Shown: positions 7,233-15,453 of the stretch, piece by piece
Layout of the letters: every line of letters starts with the position of its first letter
Position numbering within the stretch: position 1 is the stretch's first letter
Assembly: GCA_934675795.1 (NCBI GenBank)
Contig: CAKURW010000033.1
Location: 1-19,925, forward strand
Direction: 5' to 3'
From: an uncultured Collinsella sp.
Lineage (GTDB): Bacteria; Actinomycetota; Coriobacteriia; Coriobacteriales; Coriobacteriaceae
Length of the DNA stretch: 19,925 bases
Translations under genes and position numbers: made by a program
Notes under the pieces: model-generated
What the model was told of the DNA's origin: nothing
The model's database searches: none
Seen by the model: only the letters and a program-made list of their open reading frames with translations

Positions 7233-7286
7233 AAAAGTTAACCACGCCTATGTTCGCTTTAGTAAACTAACACGTGGTTAACTTTT
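7233..7286. promoter_or_regulatory. 14-bp inverted repeat upstream of the feo cluster
   Basis: AAAAGTTAACCACG at 7233-7246 is exactly mirrored at 7273-7286 around a 26-base spacer. A smaller dyad (TTAGT, two bases, ACTAA, at 7259-7270) lies inside the spacer. The structure ends 43 bp before the first feo start codon. Half-sites rich in GTTA/TAAC recall DtxR/IdeR-type operators, but the architecture is not the classical one. Likely operator of the feo promoter. Confidence 0.55.
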
Positions 7287-7329
7287 TGGAAAGGGTCCCC
7301 ATTCAGATTTCGAAAAAGTTTCCTATACG

Positions 7330-7369
7330 AAACAAAGGCGCCGCAAAGACTGTCTCTTTGCGGCGCCTT
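7330..7369 (-). terminator. Terminator after the HPr-like gene
   Basis: A perfect 15-bp GC-rich stem (AAGGCGCCGCAAAGA at 7335-7349, complement at 7355-7369) encloses a five-base loop and is followed on the minus strand by a short T-rich run. It lies 54 bp beyond the stop codon of the HPr-like gene and also shields the feo promoter from read-through. Confidence 0.75.
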
Positions 7370-7385
7370 GCCATACCAATTGATG

Positions 7386-7419
7386 CAACAGAGGGGACTG
7401 CCCCTTTGTCACATTGTTG
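7386..7419. repeat. Small REP-like hairpin
   Basis: CAACA at 7386-7390 and TGTTG at 7415-7419 enclose a second dyad, AGGGG-ACTG-CCCCT (7392-7405). It sits between the HPr-like gene and its terminator. It resembles short repeated intergenic palindromes rather than a terminator, as no T-tract follows. Confidence 0.35.
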
Positions 7420-7422
7420 AGG

Positions 7423-7671
7423 TTAAAGCGAGAGGTTTCTGATCGACGTGACGCAGGAGGCCTCATCCACGCCCGAAACGCGGAACACGACGTCTTCGCC
7501 ACATTCGCCGCAGAGCGCCATGAGCCCTATAACGTCGCGGCCATCCGTGTGGCGATCGCCGATACTGACTGACACGTCGCTACGATGCTTGGCAATGATG
7601 TCATAGAGCAGCGCAACCGGGCGGGCATGTAATCCCAACGGATCTTTAATCGTCTTTGTAAACTCGACCAT
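7423..7671 (-). CDS. HPr-family phosphocarrier protein
   Basis: This 82-residue cytoplasmic protein carries the HPr active site GLHARPVA, with the phosphoryl-accepting His at residue 15, as in Bacillus HPr, and Arg17. HPr passes phosphate from Enzyme I to sugar-specific PTS enzymes. Aligned without gaps to Bacillus HPr, the regulatory Ser46 position is Asp (RDVIGLMAL). The C-terminus is a few residues shorter than usual. I chose ATG at 7671 because GGAGGGG lies just upstream and His falls at position 15; a longer frame up to 7716 adds 15 residues with no family match. No Enzyme I or PTS permease gene is next to it, so it may be the general HPr or a regulatory paralogue. Confidence 0.85.
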   Translation of the reverse strand: MVEFTKTIKDPLGLHARPVALLYDIIAKHRSDVSVSIGDRHTDGRDVIGLMALCGECGEDVVFRVSGVDEASCVTSIRNLSL

Positions 7672-7756
7672 GTCCCCTCCCGCGGCATCGCACATTCGGC
7701 CGGCAAACCCAGCCACGTGGTAGTTATTGTACGTTACCGGCGCAACCTCGGCGCAT

Positions 7757-7791
7757 AAAAAACGAGGGAAGGCACGCGTCCTTCCCTCGTT
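7757..7791 (-). terminator. Rho-independent terminator after aspS
   Basis: A perfect 12-bp stem (AACGAGGGAAGG at 7761-7772, complement at 7780-7791) with a seven-base loop is followed by a run of T on the minus strand. It lies 23 bp beyond the aspS stop codon. Confidence 0.9.
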
Positions 7792-7814
7792 ACGGGCAAT
7801 ATGTAACCGCTCGC

Positions 7815-9602
<1,788 letters not shown>

Positions 9603-9623
9603 ACCAGTGATCCTCCTTTATGG

Positions 9624-9691
9624 ATCTGTGCCGCCCCGTGTCGTTCCGGGCGGCGTCGTACAGATTTGCCCAGCCTGCGTAAACCGCGCAG
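9624..9691 (-). promoter_or_regulatory. Structured 5' leader of aspS
   Basis: ATCTGT at 9624-9629 pairs with ACAGAT at 9660-9665, and GCCGCCC at 9630-9636 with GGGCGGC at 9648-9654, giving a two-part stem right before the ribosome site. A weaker hairpin (CTGCG/CGCAG) lies at 9675-9691. I find no T-box consensus, so this is an unassigned leader structure. Confidence 0.35.
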
Positions 9692-9858
9692 CCAGACATG
9701 GCGTTCTATCTTATCGCACCTGTGTCGATGTGCCGCGGAAAAGTAGCTCCTGCCCAAAGACTTGACGGAGACGAAACAATTGACGCACCGTGGCCGTCGC
9801 CAAGGCGCGCCGCGTGCGACAATGTGCCCCAATACAACTGCACTCGGAAAGGCCCGCC

Positions 9859-10494
9859 ATGACTGCACGCCTCATCGTTATGGATATCGACTCCACGCTC
9901 ATCAACCAGGAGGTCATCGACCTGTTGGGCAAGGAGGCAGGCGTGGGCGAGCAGGTTGCACAGATCACCGAACGCGCCATGCGCGGCGAGCTTGACTTTA
10001 AGCAGGCGCTCGAGGAGCGCGTGGGGCTGCTTGCCGGCTTGGATGAGAGCGTGTTCGAACGCACCTTTGCGCGCGTGACGTTTACCCCCGGCGCGTTGGA
10101 GCTTGTGCGATCGGCGCACAGCAAGGGCTGGAAGGTCGGCGTGGTAAGCGGTGGCTTCCACGAGGTCGCCGACAAAATCGTGACCGCCGCGGGCATCGAT
10201 TTTTGCCTGGCCAACCGCCTGGAGGTCGTGGATGGCAAGCTCACCGGTAAGTTGGCTGCCGACATTGTGACCAAGGAGTCCAAGCTCATCAAGCTGCTAG
10301 ATTGGGCGGTTGAGTGCGGTGTCGACATGGCCCACACGGTCGCTATTGGCGACGGGGCAAACGACATCCCCATGATTCAGGCCGCGGGCACGGGCATCGC
10401 GTTTTGCGCCAAGCCCAAGACGCGCGAAGCCGCCCCGTTTGCCATCGACGAACGCAACCTGATGCTCGCCATGGACATCATCCTGCGTGACTAA
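9859..10494 (+). CDS. serB: Phosphoserine phosphatase
   Basis: This HAD-family enzyme would hydrolyse phosphoserine in the last step of serine synthesis. The 211-residue protein has motif I DIDST (D9, D11), the cap region between, motif II VVSGG near 96-99, a conserved Lys around 139, and motif III GDGANDIPM at 164-172. It lacks the N-terminal ACT-like extension of the enterobacterial SerB, which is common in short SerB forms. I chose ATG at 9859 because GGAAAGG lies six bases upstream and motif I then falls close to the N-terminus; an upstream start at 9790 adds 23 unrelated residues. It is divergent from aspS and separated from larB by a palindrome, so it is probably its own unit. SerB-like HADs acting on other phosphates cannot be excluded. 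Confidence 0.9.
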   Translation: MTARLIVMDIDSTLINQEVIDLLGKEAGVGEQVAQITERAMRGELDFKQALEERVGLLAGLDESVFERTFARVTFTPGALELVRSAHSKGWKVGVVSGGFHEVADKIVTAAGIDFCLANRLEVVDGKLTGKLAADIVTKESKLIKLLDWAVECGVDMAHTVAIGDGANDIPMIQAAGTGIAFCAKPKTREAAPFAIDERNLMLAMDIILRD

Positions 10495-10530
10495 TCGATC
10501 CGTCTAACAATTGAATCAATCCGTCCTATA

Positions 10531-10564
10531 GTTTCCGAACAATTTTGTCTTAGTGTTCGGAAAC
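10531..10564. promoter_or_regulatory. 11-bp inverted repeat upstream of larB
   Basis: GTTTCCGAACA at 10531-10541 is perfectly mirrored at 10554-10564 around a 12-base AT-rich spacer. It lies 44 bp before the larB start and 36 bp after serB. The right arm overlaps a possible -35 (TTCGGA, 10556-10561) paired at 18 bp with TAGACT (10580-10585). No T-tract follows, so an operator for the lar genes, perhaps for the TetR protein encoded at the end of this operon, fits better than a terminator. Confidence 0.5.
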
Positions 10565-10608
10565 ATACCCTTTGAGTGCTAGACTTTGCGCCGTCGAAGG
10601 GAACATAT

Positions 10609-11391
10609 ATGGATAAGCGAGATCTAGAGCAGCTGCTGAGCGATGTTGCCGGCGGATCAGTCACCCCCGCCGACGCCCTTACGCGCATCCAGACGGCTCC
10701 GACCGCCGATTTGGGCTTTGCGCAGCTCGATCTTTCGCGCGGGGTGCGCCAGGGAGCCGGCGAGGTTGTCTACGGTGCGGGTAAAACCGCCAAGCAGATT
10801 GCCGCCATTATCGAAGCGCTGCGCGATGCCGGCCAGGAGCGCATCCTGGTCACACGCCTGGACAGCGAAAAAGCAGCCCGCATCTCGGAGCTCCTCGACA
10901 ACGGCATCGACCTGGGATATGTCCCGGACGCGCAGCTCGCCCTCGTGGGCGGCAAGCCCTCCCCCACCGGTAACGGACGCATCGTCGTCGCCTGCGCCGG
11001 CACGAGCGACTTGCCCGTCGCCGAGGAAGCCGCGTTGACGGCCGAGTTCTATGGCAACGAGGTCGACCGCCTCTACGACGTAGGCGTCGCCGGCCTGCAC
11101 CGCTTGCTCGCGCATGCCGAGGAACTTGCCCAGGCGCAGGTGGTCATCGCCATCGCCGGCATGGAAGGCGCGCTGGCGAGCGTTATCGGCGGCCTGGTGA
11201 GCTGTCCGGTCATTGCCGTTCCCACCAGCGTGGGCTACGGCGCGAGCTTTGGTGGCGTAGCCGCACTGCTCGCCATGCTCAACTCCTGCGCCAGCGGCGT
11301 TTCGGTCGTCAATATCGACAACGGCTTTGGTGCCGCATACCAGGCAAGTCTTATCAATCATCTGAGCGCCGGCACACCCCGCGCCCGCTAA
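10609..11391 (+). CDS. larB: Nickel-pincer cofactor biosynthesis protein LarB
   Basis: LarB carboxylates the pyridinium ring of nicotinic acid adenine dinucleotide and cleaves it, the first step to the nickel-pincer cofactor of lactate racemase. The 260-residue protein has the N-terminal segment FAQLDLSRGVRQGAGEVVYG, followed by a PurE-like C-terminal domain with AGTSDLPVAEEA (130-141), RLYDVGVAGLHRLL (154-167), AGMEGALASVIGGLV (183-197) and PTSVGYGASFGG (205-216). The Cys in LNSCASG (C227) probably corresponds to the family's essential Cys (from memory). GAAGGGA precedes ATG 10609; an upstream start at 10576 adds 11 unconserved residues. It is followed by larC after 10 bp. Confidence 0.96.
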   Translation: MDKRDLEQLLSDVAGGSVTPADALTRIQTAPTADLGFAQLDLSRGVRQGAGEVVYGAGKTAKQIAAIIEALRDAGQERILVTRLDSEKAARISELLDNGIDLGYVPDAQLALVGGKPSPTGNGRIVVACAGTSDLPVAEEAALTAEFYGNEVDRLYDVGVAGLHRLLAHAEELAQAQVVIAIAGMEGALASVIGGLVSCPVIAVPTSVGYGASFGGVAALLAMLNSCASGVSVVNIDNGFGAAYQASLINHLSAGTPRAR

Positions 11392-11401
11392 GGAGCATTC
11401 C

Positions 11402-12319
11402 ATGTCCAACCATCAGCATACGCTTATCATCGACGGCACCTCGGGCATCAGCGGCGATATGACCGTCGCGGCCCTGCTCGACCTGGGCGCCAGCGAGGAG
11501 CATCTGCACGAGCAGCTCGCCACGCTGCCGGTCGACGGCTTTTCGATTGCCGTGACGCGCGTAAACAAGCACGGCATCGACGCCTGCGATTTCGATGTCC
11601 AGCTTGCAGAGGAGCTCGAGAACCACGACCACGATATGGCCTGGCTCTACGGCAACGAAGCAGCTGCCGAGCACACGCACGAGCACGAGCACCACCATCA
11701 TGACCATAGCGAGCACGAACACGAGCACTGCCACGAGCATGACCATGAGGCCCATGGCCATGGCCACGAGGACCACCATCACGCCCATCACCATCACCAC
11801 CGTTCTTTGGCGGACGTCACCGCCATCATCGACGGCTCACAGCTAAGCGATGGCGCCAAGCGTCGCGCCCTCACCATTTTTTCCGTACTCGCCGCTGCCG
11901 AGGCAAAGGCTCACGGCAAAACGCCCGACACCGTCCTGTTTCACGAGGTGGGCGCCGTCGACTCCATCGTCGACGTCTGCTCTGTCGCCATCTGCCTCGA
12001 TGACCTGGGCATTGAGGACATCGTTGTCGAGTCGCTCTCCGAGGGCCACGGAACCATCCGCTGCGCCCACGGTCTCATGCCCATTCCCGTCCCCGCCGTT
12101 GTCAACCTATGCCAAGCAGGCAATATCGCCCTCACGCCCGCGCCGGTCGCCGGCGAGCTCGTGACGCCGACGGGCGCCGCCATCGTCACCGCGCTGCGTA
12201 CGTCCGACCAGCTGCCCTCACGCTACCGCATCGAAGCCGTCGGCTACGGCGCTGGCAAGCGCCCCTACGAGGGTTGTTCCGGTACGCTCCGCTGCCTGCT
12301 CGTTGACGCGGACGCATAG
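11402..12319 (+). CDS. larC: LarC N-terminal (LarC1-like) nickel insertion protein, short form
   Basis: LarC inserts nickel into the pincer cofactor in a CTP-dependent reaction. This 305-residue protein has the expected start (LIIDGTSGISGDMTVAALLDLG), a His-rich stretch at 91-133 with 25 His in 43 residues, and then VGAVDSIVDVCSVAICLDDL, TPTGAAIVTAL and GYGAGKRPYEGCSGTLRCLL. It stops there. Full-length LarC is usually about 400 residues or more, with a C-terminal domain (LarC2) that carries out CTP-dependent metallation; that domain is missing, and the next gene begins two bases after the stop. In Lactiplantibacillus plantarum the two parts are joined by frameshifting; here no LarC2 sequence follows in any frame. 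It is co-transcribed with larB (10-bp gap) and uses an AAGGAG ribosome site. Confidence 0.92.
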   Translation: MSNHQHTLIIDGTSGISGDMTVAALLDLGASEEHLHEQLATLPVDGFSIAVTRVNKHGIDACDFDVQLAEELENHDHDMAWLYGNEAAAEHTHEHEHHHHDHSEHEHEHCHEHDHEAHGHGHEDHHHAHHHHHRSLADVTAIIDGSQLSDGAKRRALTIFSVLAAAEAKAHGKTPDTVLFHEVGAVDSIVDVCSVAICLDDLGIEDIVVESLSEGHGTIRCAHGLMPIPVPAVVNLCQAGNIALTPAPVAGELVTPTGAAIVTALRTSDQLPSRYRIEAVGYGAGKRPYEGCSGTLRCLLVDADA

Positions 12320-12321
12320 CC

Positions 12322-12861
12322 ATGGATGCCCGCAAGGCAAAAAGCCGTGCCGCCATCGTTGCGGCGTTCTCCGAGCTCCTGTGCGAGGAAGATTACGGCA
12401 AGATCACCGTCGGCGACATCATCGCTCGCGCCCACGTAGGTCGGGCCACGTTCTACGGCCTCTTCAAGAGCAAAGACGACCTACTCGCCGCGCTCGTGCG
12501 CGATATCTGCACCCATGCCCTCGACGATGACGGTACACCCCTCGACGACCCGCTCGTACAGGTCGAGCATATCCTCAACAACCTCTGGGAGCGCCGTCAG
12601 GGCGTACGGGCACTGGTAGCCGGCGCCGGTTCACGCGTCTTCGCCGACTGCCTCCGCAAGACTATCATGTCGCGCGCAGCCGAAACCGTCCCCGCCGACC
12701 CCGCAGGCCCCGCCAGCACCATGGACCGCAGCTTCTTACTACACCACATAGCCTCAAGCTTCGTAGCCACCGTCCAATGGTGGGCCTGGCACAACTTCCA
12801 AGCAGACAAAGCCGACGTAGCCAAAGACTACTTATCAGCCATAAAACCCCTCTTCAACTAA
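12322..12861 (+). CDS. TetR/AcrR family transcriptional regulator
   Basis: This 179-residue protein has an N-terminal TetR DNA-binding domain: helix 1 (SRAAIVAAFSELLCEEDYGKITV) leads into the helix-turn-helix GDIIARAHVGRATFYGLFKSKDDLL at about 31-55. The C-terminal ligand domain is mostly helical and unassigned. Its ATG lies two bases after the larC stop codon and has no clear ribosome site of its own, which points to translational coupling with larC. It is therefore the best local candidate for a regulator of the lar genes, perhaps through the palindrome at 10531-10564; that link is inferred. Codon use drifts to lower GC over the last 150 bases. The gene converges on the larA-larD unit. Confidence 0.92.
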   Translation: MDARKAKSRAAIVAAFSELLCEEDYGKITVGDIIARAHVGRATFYGLFKSKDDLLAALVRDICTHALDDDGTPLDDPLVQVEHILNNLWERRQGVRALVAGAGSRVFADCLRKTIMSRAAETVPADPAGPASTMDRSFLLHHIASSFVATVQWWAWHNFQADKADVAKDYLSAIKPLFN

Positions 12862-13023
12862 GTAAGAACATCATCCCAAAGCATCGCCCCAACCCAGGGC
12901 GCCACGCATCCCAAAGTGTCACTCGCGCTTCACCGCCCTCAACAGCAACAAGCCCCTCCCATCCAAATCCAAATTCAGATTTATATGTTGGGCTGCTTGC
13001 TCGAGCGCAGCAAAGACCCCGCA

Positions 13024-13148
13024 GCTGGCCGCATGGGGTAACTTCCCAGCGCATTCCGCAGGACGCAAAAAGGCTCGCCGCACGAAGTGCGCAGCGAGCC
13101 TTTTTGCATGTCCGAGGACGCGCTGGGAAGTTACCCCATGCGGCCAGC
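13024..13148. repeat. Nested palindromic element, copy 1
   Basis: The outer arms are 29-bp perfect inverted repeats (13024-13052 and 13120-13148). Inside lies a second hairpin (13065-13078 with 13094-13107) capped by CGCAC-GAA-GTGCG. The junctions read GCATTCCGCAGGACG on the left and CATGTCCGAGGACGC on the right. The same junctions, with compensatory changes, recur in the element at 15454-15580. It fills the gap between the converging tetR and larD genes. The rest of that gap (12862-13023) holds no gene I can support, only two copies of CATCCCAAAG about 36 bp apart. Confidence 0.9.
13065..13107. terminator. Bidirectional terminator hairpin inside copy 1
   Basis: GCAAAAAGGCTCGC pairs with GCGAGCCTTTTTGC, continued by a 5-bp stem and GAA loop with a two-base bulge. 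T5 runs end both strands, so it can stop tetR and larD transcription. Confidence 0.7.
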
Positions 13149-13169
13149 GGACAACTATGTAGCCTCAGA

Positions 13170-13901
13170 CTAGAACATGCCCAAGAAACTATGCACAAAC
13201 AGCGCGGCCAGAGCGGCACCGACAAACGGTGCGATGCCAGGAACGAGCAGGCCGTACTTCCAGTTGTTGTCAGCCTTGTTCTTGATCGGCAGCACCTGAT
13301 AAGCCATGCGAGGACCAAGGTCACGGGCCTGGTTCATGGCGAAGCCGGTGATGCCGCCCATGCCCATGCCAACAGCCCAAACGATCAGGCCGACGCAGAT
13401 AGCGAGCATCAGGACGTTCTCGCCGGCACGGCTAGCGGCAGCAAGGATGGCGCTGATGAACACAAAGGTGCAGATAGCCTCACAGAAGAAGTTGCGGGCA
13501 TAGTTCGTGCCCTCGGTGGTGGGGTTGGTCGAGAAGATGTTGCGCTGGGCAATGGGGTCGACGACGCCCTCGGAAGCCTTGAACTCATCGGCATACATCA
13601 ACCACGCGATCACGGCGCCCACAAAGCCGCCGAGCATATCGGCAATCATGAAGGGGATGCAGCTGCTCCACGGCACCAGGCCGACGATGCACTGGGCAAG
13701 CACCATAGCCGGGTTCATGCACACGGCGCCGCCAAAGACAAACAGGCAGACCGAGATGCCAAAAGACCAAGTGGTAATGGCAAACATATGGCCGGAGCCC
13801 TGATACTTGGTGCCCTTGAGCACGGTATCGCAGTGCACTCCCACGCCAAAGATGATCATGAGGGCCGTTGCGCCGAATTCGCAGAGGAGTTTGGTAAGCA
13901 T
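13170..13901 (-). CDS. larD: MIP-family aquaglyceroporin (LarD-like lactate/glycerol facilitator)
   Basis: This 243-residue membrane channel has six predicted helices and the two pore half-helices of the family. The first is a normal NPA (GGAVCMNPAMVLAQ, N63). The second reads NQARDLGPR (N190), with Gln in place of Pro. The Arg-Asp after the second motif is typical of glycerol facilitators rather than strict water channels. It lies 49 bp downstream of the lactate racemase gene on the same strand, the position of larD in Lactiplantibacillus, whose product passes lactic acid; that substrate is inferred from context, and glycerol is the alternative. The ribosome site (AAGG four bases before ATG) is modest. 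Confidence 0.88.
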   Translation of the reverse strand: MLTKLLCEFGATALMIIFGVGVHCDTVLKGTKYQGSGHMFAITTWSFGISVCLFVFGGAVCMNPAMVLAQCIVGLVPWSSCIPFMIADMLGGFVGAVIAWLMYADEFKASEGVVDPIAQRNIFSTNPTTEGTNYARNFFCEAICTFVFISAILAAASRAGENVLMLAICVGLIVWAVGMGMGGITGFAMNQARDLGPRMAYQVLPIKNKADNNWKYGLLVPGIAPFVGAALAALFVHSFLGMF

Positions 13902-13950
13902 AAAACCTTATCTTTCTTGTCGGTTATAAACGATTCGTTTGGGCCACGCA

Positions 13951-15228
13951 CTAGTGCTGCGCAACAACAACGCCCAGGCCATCGGGAATGACGGCCACCT
14001 TGGCATCGGCACCCTTCATCTCAAAGGCGAGCTTGAGCGCCTCCTCGAGGGTGTTGACCGGCGTCATGTGCATATCCTTGATCATCTGGTGATCGCACAG
14101 ATCGGTGACCATGATCACAGGGTGATGTGCCAAGATGCGGGCAAAGATCTGGCTCGTCCACTGGTCGGGCAGGGTCTCGTCCTTAGGACGGTCGATGCAG
14201 GCCCGCTCAAACTCTGCCGGATCATTGTCGGCGATGTTGTGATAGAAGCCCTCGCCACCGTGACCGTCGGCACAGCCGGCGACGTCGATGATCACACCGC
14301 CCTCGGGAAGCGTGGCCTCGGCAGAGCACATGCCCTTCACGGCCTGGTAGATGTTCTGGTCGAGCGGGTAGCCGCCGTTGGTGGTGATGGCAATCTCGCA
14401 CTCAACGGGCTCAACGCCGGCAAGGCTCTTCACGAACTCACAGCCGGCCTCGTGCGCCTTGTGAATGTCGCCGGCAAAGGAGCCGATGACCTCGTGCTTG
14501 CCGTTGAGCACCACGTTAAGCACAAAGGCAAGGTGAGCCATCTCGGCGGCAGCAAACATATCCTCGCTCACGTGGTTGTGGCACAGGTTGCCGGCACGCG
14601 AGTGGGAATCATTCACAAACTGACCGTTGTGGTTGTACATGATGGTCTTGTAGCTGGCGATGCCAGGCAGGACGGACTTGCGGCTACCAGAGAAACCGGC
14701 AAAGAAGTGCGGCTCAATAAAGCCCTCGGCAAGCAGCAGATCGCAATCGGCAGCAATCTTGTTGATGATACACTCGCCGCCGGAAGGCAGAGTGCCGATC
14801 TTTTTCATCATGCTGTCGTCAGTCGCGACGTGCATAACGATTTCCTCGTTGGCAACGATCTCCTCGCCGTACTTGTTGACGAGCTCCTCATGCGTCGACG
14901 GACGATGCATACCCGTAGCAACCAAAATACGCACTCGAGCCTCGGGCGCAGCGGAATGGATGTGATGCAGCAGAATAGGCATCGTCACACGCGAGGGAAC
15001 GGGGCGCGTATGATCGGAGCTAATGATGACGATATCCTTCTTGCCAGCACAAAGCTCCTCGAGCGAAGGCGAGCCATAAGGGTTGGCAAGTGACTCCTCT
15101 ACCAGCTCTTCCTGTGATTTTGTAGTCTTAAACTCGTTTTGATGACCTTCCATCACACCCGCGAAGTTCTTATCCTCGAGCTCCAGATGCAACGTCTTGT
15201 GGTCAAACGGCAGTTCACATTCAAACAA
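13951..15228 (-). CDS. larA: Nickel-dependent lactate racemase LarA
   Basis: LarA interconverts L- and D-lactate with the nickel-pincer cofactor bound to a Lys. The 425-residue protein matches the Lactiplantibacillus plantarum enzyme closely in length and position: D72 and R75 in SSDHTRPVPS, H108 in ATGMHRPSTHEEL, H174 in EPHFFAGFSG, K184 in SRKSVLPGIAS (cofactor attachment) and H200. All key residues are present at the same numbers, which supports a true racemase rather than a distant LarA homologue. The start is TTG at 15228 with AAGGAAGAGGG about nine bases upstream; I see no in-frame ATG that would fit. It is followed by the larD-like gene and faces the larB-larC-tetR operon. Confidence 0.96.
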   Translation of the reverse strand: MFECELPFDHKTLHLELEDKNFAGVMEGHQNEFKTTKSQEELVEESLANPYGSPSLEELCAGKKDIVIISSDHTRPVPSRVTMPILLHHIHSAAPEARVRILVATGMHRPSTHEELVNKYGEEIVANEEIVMHVATDDSMMKKIGTLPSGGECIINKIAADCDLLLAEGFIEPHFFAGFSGSRKSVLPGIASYKTIMYNHNGQFVNDSHSRAGNLCHNHVSEDMFAAAEMAHLAFVLNVVLNGKHEVIGSFAGDIHKAHEAGCEFVKSLAGVEPVECEIAITTNGGYPLDQNIYQAVKGMCSAEATLPEGGVIIDVAGCADGHGGEGFYHNIADNDPAEFERACIDRPKDETLPDQWTSQIFARILAHHPVIMVTDLCDHQMIKDMHMTPVNTLEEALKLAFEMKGADAKVAVIPDGLGVVVAQH

Positions 15229-15453
15229 TGACGAGCGCCCTCTTCCTTTTCAACTGACACACTAGATAAACCGTTGGAAGGATACGCCGCTCACCGAAAA
15301 ACACCACCGTCCACCGACTCATTAACACAACGTTCATATTTGACCCACAACAAAACGGCCACGATCCCAAACGGAACCGCGGCCGCTACAGTCGTAAGGC
15401 GAGAAGCGCGCCATTCCTCTCCTCAGCTTTAATCCCAGAAGACCGAGGACGAA
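15229..15453 (-). other. larA upstream region
   Basis: About 225 bp without a gene. It must contain the larA promoter, but I cannot place -35/-10 boxes with confidence. An 8-bp NotI-type palindrome lies near 15379-15387. No copy of the palindrome found upstream of larB is present. CCGAGGACG at 15443-15451, next to the nested palindrome, repeats part of that element's core. Confidence 0.4.

Noticed and set aside
9624..9691. T-box riboswitch for aspS
   Set aside because: No sequence close to the conserved T-box anti-terminator consensus is visible before the ribosome site.
13024..13148. Insertion-sequence ends around a lost transposase
   Set aside because: The core between the arms is only 67 bp, there is no target-site duplication I can see, and the arms differ from those of the sister element.
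12777..13991. 404-codon plus-strand open frame over the tetR-larD gap
   Set aside because: It runs through the nested palindrome and antisense to the aquaporin gene, with shadow-like composition.
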